A DNA stretch of 64,000 nucleotides from Streptomyces ortus (GTDB lineage: Bacteria; Actinomycetota; Actinomycetes; Streptomycetales; Streptomycetaceae): the NCBI RefSeq assembly GCF_026341275.1, contig NZ_JAIFZO010000001.1:449910-513909 (forward strand), written 5' to 3'. How positions within the stretch are numbered: the stretch's first letter is position 1; each line of letters begins with the position of its first letter. Shown here piece by piece: positions 9,760 to 18,578 of the stretch. The notes under the pieces were generated by a model. The model was not told the origin of the DNA. It saw nothing but the letters and a program-made list of their open reading frames with translations, and made no database searches. The position numbers and the translations under genes were made by a program.

Positions 9760-10785
9760 TCAGGTCGACCGGCGTTTGACCAGCTCCGTCGGCAGGATCA
9801 CCGCCGCCGGATCCTCGCCGCCGATCTGGGCGAGCAGCACCCGCACCATCTCGGAACTGATCCGGTCGTACGGCTGGCGGATCGTGGTGAGTTGGGGGCT
9901 CGCCGCGACCGCCGCCGAGGAGTCGTCGAAGCCGCCCACGGCGACATCGCCGGGGACGCTCCGGCCCGCCCGGTGCAGCGCGCTCAGCACGCCCTGCGCC
10001 ATCAGGTCGGAGGCCACGAAGACGGCGTCCATGTCCGGCGCCCGCTCCAAAAGGAGCTCCGCACCGGCCTCGCCGCCGGCCCGGCTGTAGTCGCCGGACG
10101 TGACGAGGCGTTCGTCCAGGTCGATGCCCGACTCGGTGAGCACCTCGCGGTAGCCCGCCAGGCGCTCGACACCGCCGGGGGTGTCGAGGGGACCGGTCAC
10201 CATGCCCACCCGGCGCCGGCCGAGCGACACCAGATGGCGCACCATGTCCCGGGCGCCGTCCCGGTCGTCCGCGGCCACGTAACTGATCTTGGAGCCGACG
10301 CCGATGGGCTTGCCGCACATGACGAGCGGGACACCGGCGTCGCGCAGCTGCTCGGCCACCGGGTCACCGGAGTGGCTGGACACCAGCAGCACGCCGTCGA
10401 CATGGCCCGCCGTGATGTACCGCGTGATGCGGCGCCGTTCGTCCTCGGTGCCCGCCAGCATCAGCAGCAACGGGATGTCGTGGGCCGCCAGTGCCTGCGT
10501 ACAACCGCGCAGCAGGACGTTGAAGTTGGGGTCCTCGAAGAACCTCTCCTGCGGTTCGGTGAGCAGGAAGCCGATCGAGTCCGAGCGTCCGGTGATCAGC
10601 GAGCGGGCGTGCCGGTTCACGACGTAACCCGTTTTGCGGATGGCGGCGTTGACCGCTTCCTGTGCGGCGGGGCTCACATAGTGCCCGCCGTTCAGGACAC
10701 GGGACACCGTCCCCCTGGAGACCCCGGCCTCGCGCGCGACGTCGTGGATCGTCGGCGGTCGGCGCCGGCCCCCCGATTGGCTCAT
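9760..10785 (-). CDS. LacI-family repressor of the galactan locus
   Basis: 341-residue regulator. The N-terminal LacI helix-turn-helix is PTIHDVAREAGVSRGTVSRV at residues ~11-30, with the hinge around NGGHYVSPAAQEAVNAAI; the rest is a periplasmic-binding-protein-like sensor (GFLLTEPQERFFEDPNF..., ASDLMAQGVLSALH, GGFDDSSAAVAASPQLTTIR). It is the last gene of the sugar importer operon, starting 2 bases after the permease stop, so it probably senses an imported galacto-oligosaccharide and binds the TGTGAGCGTTCACA operator at 13993. Its own synthesis would be autoregulated through the operon promoter. Confidence 0.9.
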   Translation of the reverse strand: MSQSGGRRRPPTIHDVAREAGVSRGTVSRVLNGGHYVSPAAQEAVNAAIRKTGYVVNRHARSLITGRSDSIGFLLTEPQERFFEDPNFNVLLRGCTQALAAHDIPLLLMLAGTEDERRRITRYITAGHVDGVLLVSSHSGDPVAEQLRDAGVPLVMCGKPIGVGSKISYVAADDRDGARDMVRHLVSLGRRRVGMVTGPLDTPGGVERLAGYREVLTESGIDLDERLVTSGDYSRAGGEAGAELLLERAPDMDAVFVASDLMAQGVLSALHRAGRSVPGDVAVGGFDDSSAAVAASPQLTTIRQPYDRISSEMVRVLLAQIGGEDPAAVILPTELVKRRST

Positions 10786-10787
10786 GG

Positions 10788-11696
10788 TCACGACTTTACG
10801 GCTCCCGACAGCAGATCGAGACTCCAGAACCGCTGGACGACCAGGAAGAGCGCGACGAGCGGGATCACCGCGAGCAGTGCGCCGGTGATCACCAGCGTGT
10901 AGAGGGCCGGAGTGTTGGAGCCCTGTTCGAGGAGCGTGAACAGACCGAGGGTGATCGGGAACTTCTCGTCGTCGCTGAGCATGATGTACGGCAGCAGGAA
11001 GTTGTTCCACACGGCCACGAACTGGAACAGGAAGACCGTCACCAGGCCGGGCACCATCATCGGCAGCGCGATCCTGGTGAAGATCCGCAGCTCGCTCGCG
11101 CCGTCCATCCGTCCCGCCTCGACGATGTCGGCGGGCACGGCCGCCGCGGAGTAGATCCGCGCGAGGTACACGCCGTACGGGGACAGGACCAGCGGCAGCA
11201 GCACGGAGGCGTACGAATCCGTGAGGTCGGCCTCGGCCATCAGGAGGTACTGCGGGATCGCGAGGATCACGGGCGGCATCAGGACGCCGGCGAGGAGGAT
11301 GTTGAAGACGGTCTCGCGCCCGCGGAAGCGGTAGATGGCGAGGGCGTAGCCGCTGAACGCCGAGACGGCCGTCGACAGGAAGGCGCCGAGCCCCGCGTAG
11401 AGGGCGGAGTTGGCCATCCACTTCCAGTACACGCCGTCGCGGTAGGCGTTGAGGTCGGAGACGTTCTGGGTGAAGCCCGTGCCCGGCAGGAACGTGAACG
11501 TCGAGAACAGTTCGCTGCCCGACTTGGTCGCCGCGATCACCACCCAGGCCACCGGCAGCAGGCAGTAGAGCGCGCCGATCAGCAGGGTCACCGTCGGAAC
11601 GAGGGCGATGCGGCGGCGGCGCGGCGGCGGCCCCTGGGCGGTGCCGGGCGTCGTGCCCGCGGCCGGCGCCGCCTTGCGGACGGCGAGAGAACTCAT
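10788..11696 (-). CDS. ABC sugar transporter permease, MalG type
   Basis: 302-residue inner-membrane subunit with six predicted helices. The EAA loop is visible as ADIVEAGRMDGASELRIFTRIALPMM (first part EAGRMDGAS) and contacts the ATPase. The N-terminus is basic (PPPRRRRIALVPT). It overlaps the upstream permease by ATGA (11693-11696) and leads directly into the LacI gene. As often in Streptomyces there is no ATPase gene in the operon; a shared ATPase such as MsiK is known to energise such importers, an inference here. Confidence 0.9.
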   Translation of the reverse strand: MSSLAVRKAAPAAGTTPGTAQGPPPRRRRIALVPTVTLLIGALYCLLPVAWVVIAATKSGSELFSTFTFLPGTGFTQNVSDLNAYRDGVYWKWMANSALYAGLGAFLSTAVSAFSGYALAIYRFRGRETVFNILLAGVLMPPVILAIPQYLLMAEADLTDSYASVLLPLVLSPYGVYLARIYSAAAVPADIVEAGRMDGASELRIFTRIALPMMVPGLVTVFLFQFVAVWNNFLLPYIMLSDDEKFPITLGLFTLLEQGSNTPALYTLVITGALLAVIPLVALFLVVQRFWSLDLLSGAVKS

Positions 11697-12622
11697 CGTG
11701 CTGCCTCCTGCCTGGTACGGGAGTTCGCGGCCCGCAGGAAGCCGAAGGACAGGACCAGCGTGACGAGCGCGATGATCACCGCGGTCGCCGCGGCGGAGTG
11801 GATGTCGCCCTTGCGGAAGGCGTCCTGGTACACCTTCATCAGCGGACTCCAGGTGGTGGAGACGGAGTTGGTGAGGGGCCTGAGTGTGGTCGGCTCGCTG
11901 AACACCTGGAGCGTCGCGATGATCGAGAAGAAGAAGGTGAGCACCAGCGACGGCACCACCATCGGGATCTTGATCCTGAGCGCGGTCTGCAGCGGGGTGG
12001 CGCCGTCCAGCTTCGCCGCCTCGTGGACCTCGGCCGGGATGGCCCGCAGCGAGGTGTAGATGACGATCATGTTGAAGCCGGTGCCGCCCCACACCGCGAT
12101 GTTGGACAGCGCGAGGTACAGCGGTCCGCCGTCCAGCAGGTCCGGCTGCGGCAGGCCCAGCCGGTCGAGGACGAAGTAGAAGGGGCTGACGTCCGGCAGA
12201 TAGAGGAAGCCCCAGAGCATCGCTGCGACGACACCGGGGATGGCGTACGGCAGGAAGATCGCGAGCCGGGTGACGGGGGCGAGACGGACCCGGTCGGCGT
12301 CGAGCATCAGCGCGAAGAGCAGCGCGAGTCCCAGCATCACCGGGACGACGACGGCGCCGTACCCGAGCACGCGCAGCGCTCCGGCGAGCAGTTCGGAGTC
12401 GGTGAGGGCGTCGGCGTAGTTCTCCAGGCCGGCCCACACCTCCTTCCGGGCTCCGGAACCGAGGCCCAGGCCCTTGACCTGCACCTTGTGCAGGCTGAGC
12501 CAGATCGCGTACCCTATGGGCAGCGCGAAGAACAGGGCGAACAGGATCGTGGCGGGCAGGAGGAAGGCATAAGGGGCACCCTTGACCCCGTACGCCTTCC
12601 GGTTCCGGCGTGCGCTCGTCAC
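11693..12622 (-). CDS. ABC sugar transporter permease, MalF type
   Basis: 309-residue permease with a short basic N-terminus (RRNRKAYGVKG), six helices and an EAA loop (VHEAAKLDGATPLQTALRIK). It pairs with the MalG-type subunit to form the channel for a beta-galactan-derived oligosaccharide. GTG 12622 overlaps the stop of the binding-protein gene by GTGA, which fixes the start and indicates translational coupling. Confidence 0.9.
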   Translation of the reverse strand: MTSARRNRKAYGVKGAPYAFLLPATILFALFFALPIGYAIWLSLHKVQVKGLGLGSGARKEVWAGLENYADALTDSELLAGALRVLGYGAVVVPVMLGLALLFALMLDADRVRLAPVTRLAIFLPYAIPGVVAAMLWGFLYLPDVSPFYFVLDRLGLPQPDLLDGGPLYLALSNIAVWGGTGFNMIVIYTSLRAIPAEVHEAAKLDGATPLQTALRIKIPMVVPSLVLTFFFSIIATLQVFSEPTTLRPLTNSVSTTWSPLMKVYQDAFRKGDIHSAAATAVIIALVTLVLSFGFLRAANSRTRQEAAR

Positions 12623-13938
12623 TCCGCGACCTCGAAGCCCTGCTTCTCGAGGTCGGCGACGGTGTCGTCCTGCATCTGCGCCAGGGCCGCGCCGAAGTCC
12701 GACTTGTTCTTGGCGGCCTTGCCGAAGGCGTCGTTGAACGTGGTGTACGCGACGTTCACGTTCGGGCCCCAGGCAGAGGGGGCGGTGGTCTTCGCGATGT
12801 CGGCTGCCCGCGTGTAGAAGTCCGGCTGGTTCGAGAAGTACGCCGGCGGCTCGGCGAAGGCGTCACTGGTCTGCGCGGTGGTGGCGGCCGGGTAGATGCC
12901 GCCCTCCTTGGCCAGCGCGGTCAGCGCCTCGGGGTCCGTGTTCAGCCAGGTGGCGAACTTCGCGGCGGCCGACCTGTGGCCGGAGTCCGTGGTGACGGCC
13001 GTGGACGAACCGCCCCAGCTGCCGGTGACGTCGTCGGAGGCGGACCACTGCGGCAGCGGGGCCATCGCCCACTTGCCCTTGGTGTCGGGCGCGGCGGTGG
13101 TCAGGGTGCCGGGCGCCCAGACCGCGCTCACCCAGGCGATCTGCTTGCCGGTGTTCAGGGCCTTGTTCCAGGCGGGGGTGTACATCGGCTGGTTGTCGAT
13201 CGCGCCCTCCTTGACGAGACCGCCCCAGAAGTCGGCGACCTTCCGCGAGGCCGCGTCGTCGATGCCGACCTTCCACTTGTCGCCCTCGGTGGTCCACCAC
13301 TTGGCGCCGGCCTGCTGTGCGAGACCGGCGAACAGCCCGGAGTCGTTGGCGGAGAACGTGGTCAGGTCCGTCCCGGGCGCCTTCTTCTTCAGCGCGCGGG
13401 CGGTCTCGGCGAACTCCTCCCACGTCGTGGGGACTTCGAGGCCGTACTTCTTGAAGAGGTCCTGGCGGTAGTAGAACATCATCGGCCCGGAGTCCTGCGG
13501 GATCGCGTACACCGCGTCCGAGCCCAGCGTGGTCTGCTGCCAGACGCCCTCGGCGAACTTGTCCTGCACGCCGTCCACGTCATCGGCTATGTCGGCGAGC
13601 GCGTCATTGCTGACCAGTGTGGGCAGGGCCTGGTACTCGGCCTGGACCAGGTCCGGGGCCTTCTTGGCCTTGTGCGCGGTGAGGATCTTGGTGACCAGTG
13701 CGTCGCCGGACGCCTGCTTCTTGACCGTGACCTTGATCTGGTCCTTCTTGCCCTGGCCGTCGTTCCACAGGTCGACGACCTTGTCCATGCCCGGCGTCCA
13801 GGACCAGTACGTCAGCGAGACCGGCCCCGAGTCCCCCTCGCTGTCGTCGTCGGAGGACCCGCAGGCGGCGAGCGCGGTGGCACCGAGGGTGACGGCGACC
13901 GAGATGGTCACGAGGCGGCGCAGCTTCGTGTGTGGCAT
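12619..13938 (-). CDS. Extracellular sugar-binding lipoprotein of the galactan ABC importer
   Basis: 439-residue family 1 solute-binding protein. The N-terminus has a signal with lipobox LAAC (Cys26) followed by a Ser/Asp linker (GSSDDDSEGDSG). The mature part shows the usual binding-protein features (SLTYWSWTPGMDKVVDLWND, GPMMFYYRQDLFKKYGLEVP). It is first in the importer operon. Its position opposite GH42 and GH53 galactan enzymes makes galacto-oligosaccharides the likely ligand; this comes from context, not from the binding site. Confidence 0.9.
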   Translation of the reverse strand: MPHTKLRRLVTISVAVTLGATALAACGSSDDDSEGDSGPVSLTYWSWTPGMDKVVDLWNDGQGKKDQIKVTVKKQASGDALVTKILTAHKAKKAPDLVQAEYQALPTLVSNDALADIADDVDGVQDKFAEGVWQQTTLGSDAVYAIPQDSGPMMFYYRQDLFKKYGLEVPTTWEEFAETARALKKKAPGTDLTTFSANDSGLFAGLAQQAGAKWWTTEGDKWKVGIDDAASRKVADFWGGLVKEGAIDNQPMYTPAWNKALNTGKQIAWVSAVWAPGTLTTAAPDTKGKWAMAPLPQWSASDDVTGSWGGSSTAVTTDSGHRSAAAKFATWLNTDPEALTALAKEGGIYPAATTAQTSDAFAEPPAYFSNQPDFYTRAADIAKTTAPSAWGPNVNVAYTTFNDAFGKAAKNKSDFGAALAQMQDDTVADLEKQGFEVAE

Positions 13939-13992
13939 GGATGTATCTCCCTGACCGTGGTCTCCGCCTGCTGCGGAGGCCTGCCATGCTTC

Positions 13993-14006
13993 TGTGAGCG
14001 TTCACA
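13993..14006. promoter_or_regulatory. LacI-type operator between importer and GH42 gene
   Basis: TGTGAGCGTTCACA is an inverted repeat of TGTGA/TCACA around a central CG, the hallmark of LacI/GalR-family sites. It lies 55 bases ahead of the binding-protein ATG and about 120 bases ahead of the GH42 ATG, so a single repressor could control both arms. Confidence 0.7.
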
Positions 14007-14122
14007 GTAGAGAAACATCCCGGACACTTGTCAATGGTTGTTGCTCTGCGGTTATCTTGGCCTCGCGCCACTGGACCAGTGTGTGCACGTTCCCAAGAGA
14101 TCGATTTACCGGGAGACAATCC

Positions 14123-16195
14123 ATGCCGGAGTCCATACCGGAGTCCAAGCCGGAGACCACCCCCAAGGGCCTCGCACGGCTCGCCTTCGGTGGGGACTAC
14201 AACCCCGAGCAGTGGCCGGAGTCCGTCTGGCCCGAGGACGTCCGGCTGATGCGCGAGGCCGGCGTCACGATGGTCAGCGTCGGGATCTTCTCCTGGGCGC
14301 TGCTCGAACCCTCGCCGGGCACCTACGACTTCGGCTGGCTCGACCGGGTGCTGGACCTGCTGCACGAGAACGGGATACGCGTCGACCTCGGTACGCCGAC
14401 GGTCGCGCCGCCCGCCTGGTTCTACCGGGCACACCCCGAGGCGCTGCCGGTGGCCGCCGACGGCACCCGGTACGAGTTCGGCTCGCGCGGCGCCATCTGC
14501 CACAGCAACCCGCACTACCGCGCCGCCGCCGCGAACATCACCGAGCGGCTGGCGCAGCGGTACGCCGCACATCCCGCGCTCGCCCTGTGGCACGTCCACA
14601 ACGAGTACGGGGTGCCGGTCTCGGCGTGCTACTGCGAGAACTGCGCGGCGCACTTCCGCCGCTGGCTCACCGAGGCGTACGGCACGGCCGGCCCGGACGG
14701 TGCGGTCGCTGCGATCGACGCGGTCAACGAGGCCTGGGGCACGGCCTTCTGGGGCCAGCGGTACGCGGACCTCGACCAGATCAACCCGCCCCGGCGGGCC
14801 CCGACCGTCGGCAACCCGGGCCAGGCGCTCGACTACAAGCGGTTCGCCGACGCCACCATGCGCGAGAACTTCGTGGCCGAGCGGGACATCCTGCACCGCC
14901 TGGCGCCCGGCATCCCCGTCACCACGAACTTCATGACCGCCCTCAGCCAGTGCGACTCCGTCGACTACTGGGCCTGGGGCCGCGAGGTCGACCTGGTCAG
15001 CAACGACCACTACCTGATCACCGACGGCCGCCGTACGCACGTGAACCTGGCGATGGCCGCCGACCTGACCCGTTCCGTGGCGGGCGGCGCCCCCTGGCTG
15101 CTGCTCGAACACTCGACGTCCGGCGTCAACTGGCAGACCCGCAACCCCGCCAAGGCGCCGGGCCAGATGGCGCGCAACTCGCTCGCCCATGTGGCCCGGG
15201 GCTCCGAAGGCGCGATGTTCTTCCAGTGGCGGCAGTCACGGCGCGGCGCGGAGAAGTTCCACTCGTCGATGCTGCCGCACGCGGGCACCGACTCACGTGT
15301 CTGGCGCGAGGTCGTCGAACTCGGCGCGGCCGTCGACGCGTTGAGCGCTGTGCGCGGTACCCGCACGGTCGCTGAGGCGGCCGTCCTGTGGGACTGGCAC
15401 TCCTGGTGGGCGCAGAACCTCGCCTGGCGGCCGAGTGAGGACCACGACCCGCGCGAGCGCGCCGACGCCTTCTACGAGGCCCTCTACGACCGGCACCTCA
15501 CCGTCGACTTCGCCCACCCGGAGGCCGACCTGTCGGCCTACCCCCTGGCCGTGGTCCCGGCGCTCTACCTGATGACCGAGGCCGCCGGACAGAACCTCCG
15601 GCGGTATGTCGAGGGCGGCGGCACGCTCGTCGTCTCCTACTTCTCCGGCATCGTCGACGAACACGACGCCGTGCACGACGGCGCGTACCCCGGCCCGCTG
15701 CGGGACGTGCTCGGCCTGACCGTCGAGGAGTTCTCGCCGCTCCTCGCGGGCGACGTGGTCCGCCTCACCGGTCCCGACGGCTCCGAACTCGCCGGTGACG
15801 TGTGGAGCGAGTTCATCGTGCCGCGCGGCGCCGAGACCGTGTGGACGTACGCCGACGGGCTCGCCGCCGGGCATCCCGCGGTCACCCGGCACCGGCTCGG
15901 CGCGGGGTCCGCGTGGTACGTGTCCACGCGGCTCGGGGCCGACGGGCTCGACGCGCTGATCGGGTGGGCGGCGGACGACGCGCGGATCGCTCCGCGGGCG
16001 GATCTGCCGCGCGATGTCGAAGTGGTGCGGCGGGTGGGGGAGTCGGGGGTGTTCCTCTTCGTGGTGAACCACTCGGGGGCGGAGGTCAAGGTGTCGCTCG
16101 ACGCGCACGGTGCTGAGTTGCTGACCGGTGAGCGGGTCGCGGGGAGGCTCGCGGTGCCGGCGGGGGCGGTGCGGGTCGTACGCCTCGACGACTGA
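14123..16195 (+). CDS. GH42 beta-galactosidase
   Basis: 690-residue intracellular beta-galactosidase of family GH42. The TIM barrel begins GGDYNPEQWPESVWPEDV; the acid/base is Glu161 in HVHNEYGVP and the nucleophile is Glu329 in WLLLEHST. A zinc-type Cys cluster is partly visible (ACYCENC near 168-174). Trimerisation and C-terminal domains follow, with full family length. ATG 14123 has GGGAGA 6 bases upstream; an open frame further 5' crosses the operator and is not used. It would release galactose from imported galacto-oligosaccharides, downstream of the GH53 enzyme. Confidence 0.92.
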   Translation: MPESIPESKPETTPKGLARLAFGGDYNPEQWPESVWPEDVRLMREAGVTMVSVGIFSWALLEPSPGTYDFGWLDRVLDLLHENGIRVDLGTPTVAPPAWFYRAHPEALPVAADGTRYEFGSRGAICHSNPHYRAAAANITERLAQRYAAHPALALWHVHNEYGVPVSACYCENCAAHFRRWLTEAYGTAGPDGAVAAIDAVNEAWGTAFWGQRYADLDQINPPRRAPTVGNPGQALDYKRFADATMRENFVAERDILHRLAPGIPVTTNFMTALSQCDSVDYWAWGREVDLVSNDHYLITDGRRTHVNLAMAADLTRSVAGGAPWLLLEHSTSGVNWQTRNPAKAPGQMARNSLAHVARGSEGAMFFQWRQSRRGAEKFHSSMLPHAGTDSRVWREVVELGAAVDALSAVRGTRTVAEAAVLWDWHSWWAQNLAWRPSEDHDPRERADAFYEALYDRHLTVDFAHPEADLSAYPLAVVPALYLMTEAAGQNLRRYVEGGGTLVVSYFSGIVDEHDAVHDGAYPGPLRDVLGLTVEEFSPLLAGDVVRLTGPDGSELAGDVWSEFIVPRGAETVWTYADGLAAGHPAVTRHRLGAGSAWYVSTRLGADGLDALIGWAADDARIAPRADLPRDVEVVRRVGESGVFLFVVNHSGAEVKVSLDAHGAELLTGERVAGRLAVPAGAVRVVRLDD

Positions 16196-16267
16196 CCCAC
16201 CCCACGGATTTCGCCCCCGCCGCCCCTACCCTTCCCGTCACTGCATGGGCTGCGCCCCTCGCCCCCT

Positions 16268-16313
16268 GCTGCGCAGTTCCCGCGCCCCTGAAACCCCCTG
16301 GGGGCGGGGAACT
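16268..16313 (+). terminator. Terminator of the GTTCCCCGCGCCCC repeat class after GH42 gene
   Basis: GCGCAGTTCCCGCGCCCCTG followed by AAACCCCCTGGGGGCGGGGAAC forms a long stem (GTTCCC..CGCCCC against GGGGCGGGGAAC). It is in the sense orientation of the upstream gene and shares its core with the arrays at 52.2-52.6 and 62.0-62.2 kb. Confidence 0.7.
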
Positions 16314-16449
16314 CGCGAAACAGGGGCGAGGGGGCAGCCTTATGCATGTCCGCGGGAACGGGTAGGGCAGCAGCGAAACAGCTCGCTCCCGTCTGCGCAC
16401 GGCCGCGCGGGGTTCATGTCCGCATCACGTCGAAGGGACAACGACGACG

Positions 16450-18027
16450 ATGTTCCATCCCAGACGCACCAGCCGCACCCTCAAGACCCTGCTCCTCCCC
16501 CTGGCAGCCACCCTCGCCCTGACCCTGCTCCCCGCGCAGAGCGCGAACGCCGCCACGCCCCTCACCAACCCCGGCTTCGAGGCGAACAGCACCGGCACCG
16601 CCACCCCGACCGGCTGGACGGCCCACTCGGCCACGGGCCAGACCGCCGCCTCCTTCACCGAGGCGGGCGGCCACAGCGGCAGCTACCGCCTCTCGCACTA
16701 CTCGGCCGCCGCCTACAAGGTGGAGACCTACCAGTACCTCTCCGGCCTCACCAACGGCACCTACAAGCTCACCGCGTGGGTGCGCTCGGGCGGCGGCCAG
16801 AACTCCGCCTATCTCGCGCTCAAGAACTGCGGCAGCGCGGAGCAGCGCACCGACATCCCCGTGTCGTCCAGCGGCTGGCTCCGGATCGTCACCTCCGTAG
16901 CGGTGACGAACAACCGGTGCACGATCAGCGTCACCTCCGACGCCAGGGCGGGCAACTGGATCAACGTGGACGACCTGACCTTCGCGTCCGGGTCATCAGC
17001 CCTGTCCGTCAAGGGTTCTGACGTGTCGTCACTCGCCAAGAGCGAGGCCAAGGGCGGCGTCTACAAGAACAGTTCAGGCGCACCCGGTGACGCCCTCGCC
17101 ATCCTCAGGTCCGCCGGGCAGAACTACGCCCGCCTCAAGGTCTGGGTGAACCCCGCCGACGGCTACAACGACAAGACGCACGTCCTCGCCGTCGCCAAGC
17201 GCGTCAAGGCACAGGGCATGAAGCTCCTCGTCGACTTCCACTACTCGGACACCTGGGCCGACCCGGGCGCCCAGGCCAAGCCGGCCGCCTGGTCCGGACA
17301 CTCGTACAGCCAGCTGAGGACGGACGTCTACCACCACACGTACGACGTGCTGAACGCCCTGAAGGCCCAGGGCACCACGGCCGACATGGTGCAGGTCGGC
17401 AACGAGATCAACGGCGGCATGCTGTGGAACGAGGGCTCCACCTCGAACTGGCCGCAGCTCGCCGGACTGCTCAACTCGGGCTACGACGCGGTCAAGGCGG
17501 TCAGCTCCGGTACGACCGTGGCGATCCACCTCGCCGAGGGCGGCGATCTGGCCGGCACCCGCTGGTGGTTCGACAACGCGGTGTCCAACGGCGTGAAGTT
17601 CGACATCGTCGGCCTGTCCTACTACGGCTACTGGCACGGCACGCTCGCCGACTTCCAGACGACCCTGGACGACGCGGCGTCCCGCTACGGCAAGCCCGTG
17701 TACCTCGCCGAGACGGCCTACCCCTTCCGGCTGGACAGCGAGGACGCGACCGAGAACATCATCGACCTCGCGAGCGAACTCGTCCCCGGCTACGCCGCCT
17801 CGCCGGCGGGCCAGACCCGGTGGATGAAGGATGTCGCGAGCATCGTGGAGGCCGTCCCGAACGGCCGCGGGCTCGGCGTCTTCTACTGGGAGTCCACCTG
17901 GACCGCGGTGACCGGCAACGGCTGGGACCCGACGGACCCCTCGTCCGGCAACGGCTGGGAGAACCAGGCCCTGTTCGGCTACGACGACAGGGCGCTGCCC
18001 GCGATGGCGTGGTTCAGCCACCGCTGA
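16450..18027 (+). CDS. Secreted GH53 arabinogalactan endo-beta-1,4-galactanase with N-terminal carbohydrate-binding domain
   Basis: 525-residue exported enzyme. A twin-Arg-containing basic N-terminus and hydrophobic core end near AQSANA-ATP (about residue 35). Residues ~36-180 form a beta-sandwich carbohydrate-binding module (TNPGFEANSTGTATPTGW ... NWINVDDLTF) of the kind found on galactanases (CBM61-like). The GH53 barrel follows from ~185, with acid/base Glu319 (VGNEINGG) and nucleophile Glu421 (YLAETAYP). It would cut beta-1,4-galactan outside the cell and supply the importer. It lies 254 bases behind the GH42 gene with a terminator between, so it likely has its own promoter. Confidence 0.92.
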   Translation: MFHPRRTSRTLKTLLLPLAATLALTLLPAQSANAATPLTNPGFEANSTGTATPTGWTAHSATGQTAASFTEAGGHSGSYRLSHYSAAAYKVETYQYLSGLTNGTYKLTAWVRSGGGQNSAYLALKNCGSAEQRTDIPVSSSGWLRIVTSVAVTNNRCTISVTSDARAGNWINVDDLTFASGSSALSVKGSDVSSLAKSEAKGGVYKNSSGAPGDALAILRSAGQNYARLKVWVNPADGYNDKTHVLAVAKRVKAQGMKLLVDFHYSDTWADPGAQAKPAAWSGHSYSQLRTDVYHHTYDVLNALKAQGTTADMVQVGNEINGGMLWNEGSTSNWPQLAGLLNSGYDAVKAVSSGTTVAIHLAEGGDLAGTRWWFDNAVSNGVKFDIVGLSYYGYWHGTLADFQTTLDDAASRYGKPVYLAETAYPFRLDSEDATENIIDLASELVPGYAASPAGQTRWMKDVASIVEAVPNGRGLGVFYWESTWTAVTGNGWDPTDPSSGNGWENQALFGYDDRALPAMAWFSHR

Positions 18028-18060
18028 CCGCCCGCACATGACTCGCCACCACAGGCGGGT

Positions 18061-18090
18061 GGGGTGGCGACGGACATCCGTCGCCACCCC
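18061..18090. terminator. Perfect bidirectional terminator hairpin
   Basis: GGGGTGGCGACGG pairs perfectly with CCGTCGCCACCCC around a four-base loop. It sits between the convergent GH53 gene and the acyl-CoA ligase remnant and can serve both. Confidence 0.85.
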
Positions 18091-18102
18091 GTGGGGCTGT
18101 CG

Positions 18103-18396
18103 TCACTCCCGCCGGAACGGCTCCCGCAGCTTGAACTTCTGCAGCTTCCCGGTGGCCGTGCGCGGCAGCGCCGCCACGAAGTCGATCCGTTCGGGTGTCG
18201 TGAAACCGGCGAGCCGCGTACGGCAGTGGGCCGTCAACTCCTCGGCCTTGCGGTCGGAGATCACCAAGTACCCCTCGTCGTCGAGGTTGTGGTTGGACGC
18301 GGTCAGCACCTCCCCGTCCGAGCCGACGCCGACGCGGTCCGGGTAGACATGGGCCGCGCGGTCCAGGAAGTCACGGACGGTCAGCGGGTAGTACAC
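18103..18396 (-). pseudogene. Acyl-CoA synthetase remnant with an in-frame internal deletion
   Basis: A 97-codon frame starts at GTG 18396 behind a good GGAGG. It begins like a fatty-acyl-CoA ligase (YYPLTVRDFLDRAAHVYPDR) and after ~35 residues jumps to the extreme C-terminal domain (DDEGYLVISDRK, LAGFTTPERIDFVAALPRTA, then TGKLQKFKLREPFRRE, which includes the catalytic-lysine motif). About 400 residues, including the AMP-binding core, are missing, yet the frame and the signals at both ends survive. No adenylation activity is possible. Whether the short product is made is unknown. Confidence 0.75.
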
Positions 18397-18505
18397 GGCA
18401 GCACCTCCGGTTCGGTGGTTCCTTCCCACCTTGCCGGGCCGCCCGCGTACCCCGTGGACCCGTTGCGGACCGACACGACCGCGGAGTACTGTCCAACACA
18501 CTTAT

Positions 18506-18517
18506 TCAATATATTGA
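18506..18517. promoter_or_regulatory. Perfect AT-rich palindrome upstream of the SnoaL-like gene
   Basis: TCAATATATTGA is a perfect 12-bp palindrome, striking in DNA of this GC content, 62 bases ahead of the ATG at 18579. It is also between the divergent remnant and this gene. No regulator gene lies next to it. Confidence 0.6.
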
Positions 18518-18578
18518 GTATCGGTGTCGGTGTCGATAGCGGTATCAGGTGAGACAAGAGAAAGTTGAGAGGTGGAGG

